A DNA stretch of 64,000 nt from Streptomyces sp. SirexAA-E (lineage in GTDB: Bacteria > Actinomycetota > Actinomycetes > Streptomycetales > Streptomycetaceae). Numbering within the stretch: position 1 is the first letter of the stretch; the number at the start of each line of letters is the position of its first letter. The DNA is taken from positions 558,001-622,000 of the forward strand of contig NC_015953.1 of NCBI RefSeq assembly GCF_000177195.2. The letters run 5' to 3'. The notes below the pieces were generated by a model. That model was not told the origin of the DNA. It saw nothing but the letters and a program-made list of their open reading frames with translations, and did no database searches. The position numbers and the translations under genes are program-made. Shown here one piece after another: positions 42,476 through 50,747 of the stretch.

Positions 42476-42583
42476 AGACGGCCCCTCGGCGAAGTCGTCT
42501 CCGCCGAGCCGGCCGGAGGCCGGGCCCGTCGCCCTGCTCGGGCCGCGGGCCCGTCCGTGCGCGCCAGCGAGGATCCGGTGCCG

Positions 42584-43261
42584 CTACGGAAGGGACCAGT
42601 CGACCGGCGGATCGCCGGCCTGGGTCAGGTAGGCGTTGGTACGGCTGAAGGGGCGGGAGCCGAAGAAGCCGCGGTCAGCCGACATCGGCGAGGGGTGGGC
42701 CGACTCGACGGCCGGCAGATCGCCGAGCAGCGGCCGCACGTTGCGGGCGTCGCGCCCCCACAGGACGGACACCAGCGGCTTGCCACGGGCCACCAGCGCG
42801 CGGATCGCCTGCTCCGTGACCTCTTCCCAGCCCTTGCCCCGGTGCGCACCCGGCTTGCGGGGAGCCGTGGTCAGCGCCTTGTTGAGCAGCAGGACCCCCT
42901 GCCGGGTCCACGGCGTCAGGTCGCCGTTCGAGGGGCGCGGGATGCCGAGGTCGCTGTTCAGCTCCTGGAAGATGTTCTCCAGGCTCCCCGGCAGCCGCTG
43001 CACGTCCGGCGCCACCGCGAAGCTCAGGCCGATGGCCATTCCCGGTGTCGGGTAAGGGTCCTGACCGACGATCAGGACACGTACGTCGTCGAAGGGCTGC
43101 TGGAACGCGCGGAGCACGTTCTGCCCGGCCGGCAGATAGGTGCGGCCCGCCGCGATCTCCGCGCGCAGGAAGTCGCCCATCGCCGCGATACGCCCGGCGA
43201 CGGGACTCAACGCCTCGGCCCAGCCGGGCTCGACAAGTTCACTCAACGGTCGTGCTGCCAC
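42584..43261 (-). CDS. ung: Uracil-DNA glycosylase, family 1
   Basis: The 225-residue protein carries GQDPYP at residues 66-71 (catalytic Asp), [32 protein letters not shown] and the DNA-intercalating loop [18 protein letters not shown]. Length and order match bacterial Ung, which excises uracil from DNA in base-excision repair. The start is GTG at 43261. It is divergent to the kinase gene at 43327, leaving only 65 bp for both promoters. Confidence 0.97.
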   Translation of the reverse strand: MAARPLSELVEPGWAEALSPVAGRIAAMGDFLRAEIAAGRTYLPAGQNVLRAFQQPFDDVRVLIVGQDPYPTPGMAIGLSFAVAPDVQRLPGSLENIFQELNSDLGIPRPSNGDLTPWTRQGVLLLNKALTTAPRKPGAHRGKGWEEVTEQAIRALVARGKPLVSVLWGRDARNVRPLLGDLPAVESAHPSPMSADRGFFGSRPFSRTNAYLTQAGDPPVDWSLP

Positions 43262-43326
43262 AGTCCGTCACCCTACCGGCCCACACGACCGCACATGATC
43301 ACGAGGGGTCCCGGAAGAGCCGGTCC

Positions 43327-44463
43327 ATGGGTAGGGTGCCTGTCGTCGTCCCCTCCCCACCCCTCCCGGAGCCGGTTCATGAGGTCGCGCAGGCATACGT
43401 CCGGGCCCCGGGCACCGCACACGCCCTCCGGGGCGGGCAGGTGACCGCCGACGGCCCGGACGCGTTCGTCCTCGGGGTGGACTCGGGCGGTTCCGGACTG
43501 CGGGTGGCTCTCGGCTCCGCCGGGACGGGCGGCCAGGTGTTCACCGCGGCCTGCGCGGAACCCGTACGGACGGGCCCGTCCGGCATCGACGCCGCGCATC
43601 TGCTGGCCCAGGTACTGCCGGTCGCCCGGGATCTGCTGGCCCGTGCCGCCCCGGGCGCGACGGTGACCGCGGCGGCGGTCGGGGCCGCCGGAATGGCGAC
43701 GCTCGGCGACCAGTTGCGCGCCTCGCTGCCCGCCGCGCTCGCCGACGCGCTGGGCGTACGCCGCGTGGCGCTGGCCGCCGACGCGGTGACCGCGTACGCG
43801 GGCGCGCTCGGGCAGCGGCCGGGAGCGGTCGTCGCGGGCGGGACGGGCATGATCGCGCTCGGCACCGACCTCACGGTGTGGCGCCGGGCGGACGGCTGGG
43901 GGCACCTGCTGGGAGACAGCGGCGGCGGCGCCTGGATCGGGCGGGCCGGGCTCGACGCGGCGATGCGCGCCCACGACGGACGGCGCGGTGGTTCGGCGGC
44001 CCTGCTGGCACGGCTGGAGGCGGTCTTCGGCCCGGCGGCCGGGCTCCCCGGCCTGCTCTACCCACGCACGGACCGTCCCGCGCTGCTGGCGTCGTTCGCG
44101 CCGGAGGTGGCGGCCTGCGCCACCGGGGACGAGGTCGCGGCGGGCATCCTGCGGACGGCCGCCGCGCACATCGCCGAGGCCGCCGCCGCGGCCTGTCCGC
44201 CGCCGCGCGCCGCGTCCGGACGGAGCGAGGGGGACGACGGGGAGCCGTGCGAAGTGGCCCTGACCGGCGGCCTGTTCAAGATGGGCGACCCGCTCCTCGG
44301 GCCGCTGCGCGCCGAACTGGCCCGGCAGGTACCGCAGGCGCGCGTCGTGCGGGCGTCGGGCGATCCGCTGGCGGGGGCGCTGGAGATCGGCCGCGCCCTG
44401 GCCCGCTCGGAGCTGCGGCTCCCGCCCCACCCGACGCTGCTGTTCCTGCCGGACGCGGCCTGA
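43327..44463 (+). CDS. BadF/BadG-type ATPase fold, N-acetylglucosamine kinase-like
   Basis: The 378-residue protein belongs to the ASKHA kinases annotated as N-acetylglucosamine kinase: FVLGVDSGGSGLRVALG (phosphate 1), VVAGGTGMIALG, GWGHLLGDSGGGAWIGR and VALTGGLFKMGDPLLGPL. It should phosphorylate an amino sugar or related compound with ATP. The ATG at 43327 is uncertain; the N-terminal 45 residues before the conserved block are variable and a later GTG is possible. Divergent to ung. Confidence 0.8.
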   Translation: MGRVPVVVPSPPLPEPVHEVAQAYVRAPGTAHALRGGQVTADGPDAFVLGVDSGGSGLRVALGSAGTGGQVFTAACAEPVRTGPSGIDAAHLLAQVLPVARDLLARAAPGATVTAAAVGAAGMATLGDQLRASLPAALADALGVRRVALAADAVTAYAGALGQRPGAVVAGGTGMIALGTDLTVWRRADGWGHLLGDSGGGAWIGRAGLDAAMRAHDGRRGGSAALLARLEAVFGPAAGLPGLLYPRTDRPALLASFAPEVAACATGDEVAAGILRTAAAHIAEAAAAACPPPRAASGRSEGDDGEPCEVALTGGLFKMGDPLLGPLRAELARQVPQARVVRASGDPLAGALEIGRALARSELRLPPHPTLLFLPDAA

Positions 44464-44601
44464 AGAGTACGGTCGGACGTCCACCCGTACAGGTCCCGTC
44501 CGCCAACCGGTAAGCGACGCAACAGACATAAACGGACAGATGACGCCCGACCACCCCCTCCCCGAACAGAGGGGCACCCAAAACCAGTAGCATGCGGCGC
44601 C

Positions 44602-45525
44602 ATGAGCACCCCCACTGGGCCCGCTTCCGGCCTGCCAGTACGAATGCCGCGACCTCGCCAGTCCGGACGGCACCGCCGCCCGGAGCCCGTGGTCGCACCC
44701 GAGGGCGCTGCGGCGCTCGTCCTCGCCGTTCCCGGTACCCCTTCCTCGGCCACGCGCAGCCTGGCCGAGGAAGTGATCAGCATCGCCCGTTCCGAGCTGC
44801 CCGGTCTCAACGCGCGGATCGGCTACCTCGACGGTGACGACGCGGAGTACCCCGCGCTCGCCTCCGAACTCACCCACGCCTCCACCGAGCGCACCGCGCG
44901 CTACGAGCAGGCCGTCGCCGCCGGCCGCGAGGTGGCCGCGCCCGAGGGCCCGTCGGCCGTCGTGGTGCCGCTGCTCGCGGGACCGGACAGCTCGATCGTC
45001 CGGCGCATACGGCAGGCCGTGATGGACAGCGGTACACAGGTCGAGCTGACCGATGTGCTCGGCCCGCACCCGCTGCTGGCCGAGGCCCTCCACGTACGCC
45101 TCTCGGAGGCCGGGCTGGCGCGCGCCGACCGCGCCAGGCTGTTCACCGTGGCCACTGCGGCCGACGGCATCGTGCTGGCCACCGTGGGCGGCGAGGAGGC
45201 CGTCCAGGCCGCGGGGATCACCGGCATGCTGCTGGCGGCCCGTCTCGCGGTGCCGGTGATGGCCGCCGCGCTCGACGTGGACGGATCGGTCTCCTCGATC
45301 GCCGAGCAGCTGCGCAACGCCGGTTCGGCTCAGCTCGCGCTCGCTCCGTACCTGGTGGGGCCGGAGATCGACGCGAGTCTGCTGGAGGCCGCCGCCAAGG
45401 AGGTGGGCTGCGCCACCGCCGAGCCCCTCGGCGCGTACCCGGCCATCGGCAAGCTGGTCCTCTCGCTCTACGCGACCGCGCTCGGGATCACCCCGGCGAC
45501 GCCGCAGGGAGCCCCGGTGCACTGA
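44602..45525 (+). CDS. CbiX/sirohydrochlorin chelatase-like protein without the catalytic HG motif
   Basis: The 307-residue protein has two related halves with the chelatase fold: ALVLAVPGTPSSATRSLAEEV ... VVVPLLAGPDSSIVRRIRQAV ... DVLGPHPLLAEALHVRL, then a second similar unit ending with APYLVGPEIDASLLEAA. Active CbiX/SirB proteins start LLLVGHGSRxP with a metal-binding His; here the position reads AVPGTPSS, so the His is absent. It may bind but not metallate tetrapyrroles, or use another residue. It follows the kinase gene in the same direction and ends at a hairpin. Confidence 0.75.
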   Translation: MSTPTGPASGLPVRMPRPRQSGRHRRPEPVVAPEGAAALVLAVPGTPSSATRSLAEEVISIARSELPGLNARIGYLDGDDAEYPALASELTHASTERTARYEQAVAAGREVAAPEGPSAVVVPLLAGPDSSIVRRIRQAVMDSGTQVELTDVLGPHPLLAEALHVRLSEAGLARADRARLFTVATAADGIVLATVGGEEAVQAAGITGMLLAARLAVPVMAAALDVDGSVSSIAEQLRNAGSAQLALAPYLVGPEIDASLLEAAAKEVGCATAEPLGAYPAIGKLVLSLYATALGITPATPQGAPVH

Positions 45526-45534
45526 CCGCGCCGT

Positions 45535-45576
45535 CGTGGGCGGCACGGACCGGCGCAGCCGGACGTGCCGCCCACG
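45535..45576. terminator. Bidirectional hairpin terminator
   Basis: CGTGGGCGGCACG at 45535-45547 and its complement at 45564-45576 form a 13-bp stem with a 16-nt loop between the convergent chelatase-like and lactonase genes. Confidence 0.8.
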
Positions 45577-45603
45577 CGTGTGTCGGGGCGGTGCTCGTGC
45601 GGG

Positions 45604-46674
45604 TCAGCCGAACACCACGCAGGAGGCGGCCGGGGCCTCGATCGAGCCCGCGTGCGCGGGGACGCCCGTCGCGGCGTCCACGGCGAACCAGCTGACGTCG
45701 CCGGAGCGCTCGTTGGCCACGTACAGCCACTGCCCGGACGGGTCGAGGGTGAGGTCGCGGGGCCAGTGCCCGCCGCAGCCCACGGCCGCCGCCAGGACCG
45801 GCTTCTCGGCGCTCTCGTCGAGGGTGAGGACGGAGATGCTGTCGTGCCCGCGGTTGGCGGTCCACAGGAACCGTCCGTCCCGGGCCACCACGACCTCCGA
45901 CGGATAGCTGCGGCCCCCGTCCCCGGCGTGGGCGCCGTCGGGCAGCACCGGCGTCTCGCCGACGGGGTCGAGCAGCCCGGCGGCCGCGTCCCAGCGGCAC
46001 ACGGTGACCGTGGGCTCCAGCTCGTTCACGACGTAGAGGTGTCGCCCGGACGGGTGAAAGGCCAGGTGCCGGGGGCCGCTGCCGGGCCGTAGCGCCGTCT
46101 CGGCGTGCGGCCGCAGCTCCCCGGTGCCCGGGTCGAGGGCGCAGACCCGTACGGAGTCCGTGCCCAGGTCGACGCTGAGCACCCAGTTCCCGGACGGGTC
46201 GGGCAGCACCTGGTGGGCGTGCGGGCCCTCCTGGCGTTCGGCGTCCGGGCCGGTCCCCTCGTGGCGGAGCACGCCGGTGGCGGGGCCGGGTGTGCCGTCG
46301 CCCGCCAGGGGCAGCGCGGTGACGCTGCCGGACGTGTAGTTGGCGGTGACCAGATGGTTCCCGGCGACGGCGAGGTGGGTGGGACCGCTCCCGCCGACGG
46401 GCTGCGGCATCCCGGTGGGCCGGGGCGCGCCGTCACCGTCCGTCGAGAACGCGGCGACGGCCCCGTCGGCGGTCTCGCTGACGGCGTACAGCACCCGGGC
46501 CCCCGTGGCGGGGGCCCGGCCGACGGCCAGGAAGGACGGATCGGCAACGGCGTCCGTGGTCCCGAGCACGGTCAGCGCCCCGGTGTCCCGGTCGACGGCC
46601 GCGGCCGTGACGCCGTGCCCGCCTGCCGAGGTGAACGACCCTATGTATGCCCGCTCCGCGCCGTTGCCGTCCAT
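45604..46674 (-). CDS. Lactonase family beta-propeller protein (6-phosphogluconolactonase-like)
   Basis: The 356-residue protein starts AERAYIGSFTSAGGHGVTAA and repeats propeller blades such as VLYAVSETADGAVAAFS, THLAVAGNHLVTANYTSGSV, GPRHLAFHPSGRHLYVVNEL and PRDLTLDPSGQWLYVANERS. This is the seven-bladed lactonase family (Pgl of the E. coli YbhE type). No signal peptide is visible. The ATG at 46674 has AGAGGGG upstream. A DasR-like operator lies about 60 bp upstream, hinting at control by amino-sugar metabolism. Confidence 0.88.
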   Translation of the reverse strand: MDGNGAERAYIGSFTSAGGHGVTAAAVDRDTGALTVLGTTDAVADPSFLAVGRAPATGARVLYAVSETADGAVAAFSTDGDGAPRPTGMPQPVGGSGPTHLAVAGNHLVTANYTSGSVTALPLAGDGTPGPATGVLRHEGTGPDAERQEGPHAHQVLPDPSGNWVLSVDLGTDSVRVCALDPGTGELRPHAETALRPGSGPRHLAFHPSGRHLYVVNELEPTVTVCRWDAAAGLLDPVGETPVLPDGAHAGDGGRSYPSEVVVARDGRFLWTANRGHDSISVLTLDESAEKPVLAAAVGCGGHWPRDLTLDPSGQWLYVANERSGDVSWFAVDAATGVPAHAGSIEAPAASCVVFG

Positions 46675-46734
46675 CGCGCTACCCCTCTTCGCATCCGTCA
46701 CGATCTTCCCTGTCGACGGTAGCAGGCAGCGTTT

Positions 46735-46750
46735 TCTGGTCCAGACCAAA
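46735..46750. promoter_or_regulatory. DasR-type (dre) operator upstream of the lactonase gene
   Basis: TCTGGTCCAGACCAAA contains a perfect 12-bp palindrome, TGGTCCAGACCA at 46737-46748. It matches the DasR-responsive element ACTGGTCTAGACCAGT closely over its core (GGTCNAGACC). It is 61-76 bp upstream of the lactonase start, where a GntR repressor could block the promoter. Confidence 0.7.
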
Positions 46751-46964
46751 TCGGGAGGGGTGCCGGGCGCGCGACCAGGGGCGTGCGCGGCGGACCCACT
46801 CCGGCCCGGACGGTGGACGAGGGACGCGAGCGACAGCCGTGCCGGCCCAGCGGCGTCACGCCTGCCGGAAGGCGACCGCGCCGTCCCGATCGCCCCGATC
46901 CGGATGTCGGGGGCCGACGCGCCGGGCCCGGGTGATGCCCGACGGCCTCGCCCGGCCCGACGGC

Positions 46965-48497
46965 TCAGGCGCCGGCCGGAATCCGGCTGGACCTCCGCAG
47001 GGGCACGGCGAGCTCCAGCAGGGCGCGCTCCAGCGCATGGAGGTGGGCGAACACCGGTTCGGCGCCGGTCGGCTCCGTGGCCGTCGCGCTGTCGAGTCGG
47101 AGGTGCTGCCCGACGGTCGGCGCCTCGGTGAGGGCCTGGACCGCGGCTTCCACACGCCAGCAGGCCGCGGCGAGCCGGACGTCGTGCGAGGCCTCCGGGT
47201 CGGCAGCGACGGATGCCAGGCCGCGCACCTCGCGTGCGCAGTCGTCCAGCAGCGCGAGCACATGCCGCGCCCGCCGCTTGCGGGTCTTCATCGGGTTGAG
47301 CGGATGCACCAGCGGCGCGAGCGACAGGCGCACTCGGCCGAGGGTCGCCTCCAGTTCGACGACGCGCCGGAGCGGGTCGGCGTCCTCGCTCCCGACGAGC
47401 CGGGCGGCGGCCTCCGCCGTGCAGGTGTGCACGCACCGCAGTGCCCGCTCCACCCACGCCTCGGTCACCGAATGCGTGGTCACCGGCAGGACGAACAGCA
47501 CCGCCAGTACGGCACCGAGCGCCCCGGCCGCCGTCTCGACCACCCGCAGCACGAGCAGCCCCGCGTCCAGCACACCGAGCAGCCCGTACAGCATGCTCGC
47601 CATCACGGTCACGGCCAGCATCATCCAGGTGTAGGAGACGGCGGCGGTGTAGAAGATCCCGAACACGCTCACCGCCACGACCACGGCGGCCACGACCGGC
47701 TCGTGATGCAGCGGCACAGCCACGGCGAGGCCCAGCACGATCCCGAGCACCGTCCCCAGGAATCGTCTGAACCCGCGCACGACGGTCTCACCTCGCGAGG
47801 TCGTGGCCACGAACACCCACCAGGTGGCACCGACCGCCCAGTACCACCGCTGCTCGGAGAGCACCTGCCCCACACCCAGCGCGAACCCCGCCCCCAACGT
47901 CGCTTGCACGGCTTGCCGTGTCGTGATCCGCCCGAGTCCCGCCGCCCCGGCGGGGAGGGTGACTGCCACCGGTGCCGCAAGCCGCCGCTCGTAGCACCAC
48001 ACCCCGAACCGCACCACCGACGACGCGACGAGCGACAGGAGTACGGCCGCGTACAGCTCGGGCAGCCGGCCTGGCACGGTGTGGAGGAACTGGGCGGAGA
48101 AGTAGGCCATGAAGCCGAACACGCCCAGCGAGTGCCCGCGGGGCCCCCACCGCCGCGCGTACACCCCTGCCCCCACGACGGCGAGGAACGCCAGGTCGCG
48201 CGCCACGGGCACGTCGTGCAGCACGGCGGCGAGCGTGAGCACCGGGAGACCGACGACGGGAAGGAGCGCGGTCGTGATCGCCTGCCCGCGCACCGTCGGA
48301 TCCGTCACGGTGAACAACGCGAGCAGCGCGGCCAGGCCCCCCGAGACGGTCGCCATCAGCGAGTGCCCGGCCGCCCCGCACAGCGCGACGGCAAGCCCGA
48401 TGCCGAGCACGGCCCGGGACGCGAACCGCAACCGGATCCGTCCCGGATCCGGTGCGACGAACGCCCTCTTCAGCAAGTTGCCCCACCCCTTTCGCAC
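46965..48497 (-). CDS. FUSC family membrane protein
   Basis: The 510-residue protein has two sets of hydrophobic helices (LRFASRAVLGIGLAVALCGA through LYAAVLLSLVASSVVRFGVW, then VQATLGAGFALGVGQVLSEQ through GALGAVLAVLFVLPVT), with WYWAVGATWWVFVATTSRGE characteristic of FUSC/YccS-type proteins, and a helical cytosolic C-terminal part. Related proteins are linked to export of aromatic acids, but function here is unknown. It starts with GTG at 48497. A 15-bp dyad lies about 95 bp upstream. Confidence 0.88.
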   Translation of the reverse strand: MRKGWGNLLKRAFVAPDPGRIRLRFASRAVLGIGLAVALCGAAGHSLMATVSGGLAALLALFTVTDPTVRGQAITTALLPVVGLPVLTLAAVLHDVPVARDLAFLAVVGAGVYARRWGPRGHSLGVFGFMAYFSAQFLHTVPGRLPELYAAVLLSLVASSVVRFGVWCYERRLAAPVAVTLPAGAAGLGRITTRQAVQATLGAGFALGVGQVLSEQRWYWAVGATWWVFVATTSRGETVVRGFRRFLGTVLGIVLGLAVAVPLHHEPVVAAVVVAVSVFGIFYTAAVSYTWMMLAVTVMASMLYGLLGVLDAGLLVLRVVETAAGALGAVLAVLFVLPVTTHSVTEAWVERALRCVHTCTAEAAARLVGSEDADPLRRVVELEATLGRVRLSLAPLVHPLNPMKTRKRRARHVLALLDDCAREVRGLASVAADPEASHDVRLAAACWRVEAAVQALTEAPTVGQHLRLDSATATEPTGAEPVFAHLHALERALLELAVPLRRSSRIPAGA

Positions 48498-48591
48498 CGC
48501 GGACCAGCGCGGACATGAGAAAGGCGCCGCATGGATCCCAGGGGACCCGCAGCGCCATTGACCTTCCTATCTCAGCATCCGGGGGGCTGAT

Positions 48592-48606
48592 GGTTCAAAC
48601 TGAACC
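48592..48606. promoter_or_regulatory. GGTTCA-N3-TGAACC dyad upstream of the FUSC gene
   Basis: A perfect 6-bp inverted repeat around AAC lies 95-109 bp upstream of the FUSC start, in the only non-coding DNA between FUSC and the GlcG gene. It has the look of an operator. No adjacent regulator gene explains it. Confidence 0.4.
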
Positions 48607-48742
48607 CGATCCACTGGACCAATGGCCCAGCACGGTGTCACCTCACCTGACCACAGCAGAGCCAACGGACCATCCTGACGGCACCGGCGCCCCGACGGCG
48701 CTCCGACCCCTGGGCCTGCTCGTGTCCGGCCCCGGCCGCCGC

Positions 48743-49153
48743 TCACAAGGCCGCGGCTGCCGCCTCGGCCACGGCGCCGTCCTGCTCGCGTGAGCCGCCG
48801 CTGACCCCGACCGCGCCCACCACCTCGCCGTCGACCACGAGGGGCACCCCGCCCGCGAAGACCAGCACCCGGCCCAGCCCGGACAGGGCCATGCCCCAGA
48901 ACTGTCCGCCCGGTTCGGAGTCCTGAGCCAGATCACCGGTCGCCGACCGGAAGAGAACGCTGGTGTGCGCCTTGTCGATGGAATGCTCGATGCTGCCGAG
49001 CTGCGCTCCGTCCATCCGCACATGGGCGACGAGACTGCCGCCCGCGTCCACCACGGCGATGTTGCTGGGCGACTGGATGCGGTCCGCCTCACCGATACCC
49101 GCATCGATGATCCGGCGGGCATCGGCGAGATCCACTGTCCGAATAGTGTGCAC
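48743..49153 (-). CDS. GlcG/HbpS family protein
   Basis: The 136-residue product has the GlcG/HbpS pattern: ADARRIIDAGIGEADRI, NIAVVDAGGSLVAHVRMDGA, SIDKAHTSVLFRSAT and LVFAGGVPLVVDGEVVGAVGVSGGSREQD. HbpS of Streptomyces is a heme-binding redox sensor accessory protein, but it is secreted and this one has no signal peptide, so it is closer to cytoplasmic GlcG-like members. The start is GTG at 49153 with no obvious ribosome site. Confidence 0.88.
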   Translation of the reverse strand: MHTIRTVDLADARRIIDAGIGEADRIQSPSNIAVVDAGGSLVAHVRMDGAQLGSIEHSIDKAHTSVLFRSATGDLAQDSEPGGQFWGMALSGLGRVLVFAGGVPLVVDGEVVGAVGVSGGSREQDGAVAEAAAAAL

Positions 49154-49358
49154 AGGGCCACGTTAAGGTCCTTGGCGGCCAGGACGCCTCTTGGCGCGGA
49201 CACCCGGAGGAGGTCGACGCGCCGCCCGGTACGGTCCGTCTCCCTGGGGCGGGCCCGGGCTCCGGCAGGTGCTGATCAGCAGGCCAGGGGCTCGCCCGGC
49301 GCCCGGTAGGCTGCCCCGGGGCGGGCCGAGGGCCCGGCGGGCAGGAGGCATTCGGAAC

Positions 49359-49868
49359 ATGGCGGTGGACGTGCTCGACACCCGCATCCTGCGGCTGCTC
49401 ATCGAGCAGCCGCGCACCAGCGTCCGCGAGTACGCGCGCGTCCTCGGCGTGGCGCGCGGCACCCTCCAGGCCAGGCTGGACCGGCTGGAGCGGGACGGCG
49501 TGATCACCGGCACCGGCCCCTCGCTCTCCCCCGCGGCGCTCGGCCACCCGGTGCTGGCCTTCGTCCACCTGGAGGTCACCCAGGGCCATCTCGACGAGGT
49601 CGGGGACGCCCTCGCGGCCGTCCCTCAGATCATCGAGGTGTTCTCGACGACGGGAGGCGGCGACCTGCTGACCCGGGTCGTGGCACGTGACAACAGCCAT
49701 CTGGAGGACGTGATCCAGCAGTTGATCCAGCTACCGGGCGTGGTCAGGACACGCACCGAGGTGGCACTGCGTGAGCGGGTGCCGCACCGGGTCCTGCCGC
49801 TGGTCGAGGCAGTGGGGCGGGCCGCCGACGGCCCCGGCCGGCCGGCCTCCGGCATGCTGGGCACATGA
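49359..49868 (+). CDS. Lrp/AsnC family transcriptional regulator
   Basis: The 169-residue protein starts MAVDVLDTRILRLLIEQPRT with an Lrp helix-turn-helix (VREYARVLGVARGTLQARLD, then RLERDGVITG) and a RAM effector domain (FVHLEVTQGHLDEVGDALAAVP). Such regulators respond to amino acids. The ATG at 49359 has AGGAGG 10 nt upstream; the longer frame is not homologous. Its stop overlaps the ATG of the next HAD gene by 4 nt. Confidence 0.92.
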   Translation: MAVDVLDTRILRLLIEQPRTSVREYARVLGVARGTLQARLDRLERDGVITGTGPSLSPAALGHPVLAFVHLEVTQGHLDEVGDALAAVPQIIEVFSTTGGGDLLTRVVARDNSHLEDVIQQLIQLPGVVRTRTEVALRERVPHRVLPLVEAVGRAADGPGRPASGMLGT

Positions 49869-50593
49869 GCACCCCGGGCCCTTGTGTCCTCTTCGACCTC
49901 GACGGCACCCTCGTCGACAGCGAACCGAACTACTACGAGGCGGGGCGCCGCCTCCTCGCCCGGTACGGCGTCCGGGACTTCGGCTGGGACGACCACGCCC
50001 GCTTCATCGGGGTCGGCACCCGCGAGACCCTCACCACCCTGCGCGCGGAGTACGGGATCGAGGCCCCGGTCGACGAACTGCTGGCCGGCAAGAACGCCCT
50101 GTACCTGGAGCTCGCCGGACGGTCGACCGAGGCCTTTCCCGAGATGCGCGCCCTGGTGGAGCGGCTGCACCGGCGCGGTGTGCCGATGGCGGTGGCCTCC
50201 GGGTCCTCCCGGGCCGTGATCGCGGCCACACTCGCGGTCACCGGGCTGGATGCCCACCTCCCGCTGTACGTGTCGGCGGAGGAGGTGGCGCACGGGAAGC
50301 CCGCGCCCGACGTCTTCCTGGAGGCGGCCCGGCGGCTCGGTGCCGAACCGGCTTCCTGCGTGGTGCTGGAGGACGCCGTGCCGGGTGTGGAGGCGGCCAG
50401 GGCCGCGGGCATGCGCTGCGTGGCGGTCCCGTACGTCGAGGCGGAGGCGGACGATCCCGCGTTCCGCGCCGCGGATCTCCTCTTCCCCCACGGGCAGCGG
50501 GAGTTCGAGGCCGACGCCGTGCTCGAACGGCTCGCCGGGGACTGGAACCAGCCACTCGGCCCGGCGCCCGGGGCACCGTACCGGCCGTCCTGA
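49865..50593 (+). CDS. HAD family hydrolase (beta-phosphoglucomutase/phosphatase-like)
   Basis: The 242-residue protein is HAD subfamily IA with the normal motif I FDLDGTLVDSEPNYYEAG, motif II VASGSSRAVI, motif III KPAPDVFLEAARRLG and motif IV VVLEDAVPGVEAA. A helical cap lies between. It should be a cytoplasmic phosphatase or phosphoglucomutase-like enzyme. ATGA overlap with the Lrp gene implies translational coupling. Confidence 0.92.
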   Translation: MSTPGPCVLFDLDGTLVDSEPNYYEAGRRLLARYGVRDFGWDDHARFIGVGTRETLTTLRAEYGIEAPVDELLAGKNALYLELAGRSTEAFPEMRALVERLHRRGVPMAVASGSSRAVIAATLAVTGLDAHLPLYVSAEEVAHGKPAPDVFLEAARRLGAEPASCVVLEDAVPGVEAARAAGMRCVAVPYVEAEADDPAFRAADLLFPHGQREFEADAVLERLAGDWNQPLGPAPGAPYRPS

Positions 50594-50747
50594 GCCGGAT
50601 GGGGCCGCCCGGGCGAACGGCGGTCCACGGGACCGATAAGCTGATCATGTCGCGCACCCCCACGCACCGTACCGAGCCGCTGAGCCCGATGAGGTCGCCG
50701 CCGCGGCAGTCGGAGAGCAGGCCACAGTTCGAGATTGGTGTGCACAG

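Noticed and set aside
46750..46964. Search for a gene or structured RNA between the lactonase promoter and the FUSC stop
   Set aside because: Only shadow frames and no clear hairpin beyond GC background; nothing supported.
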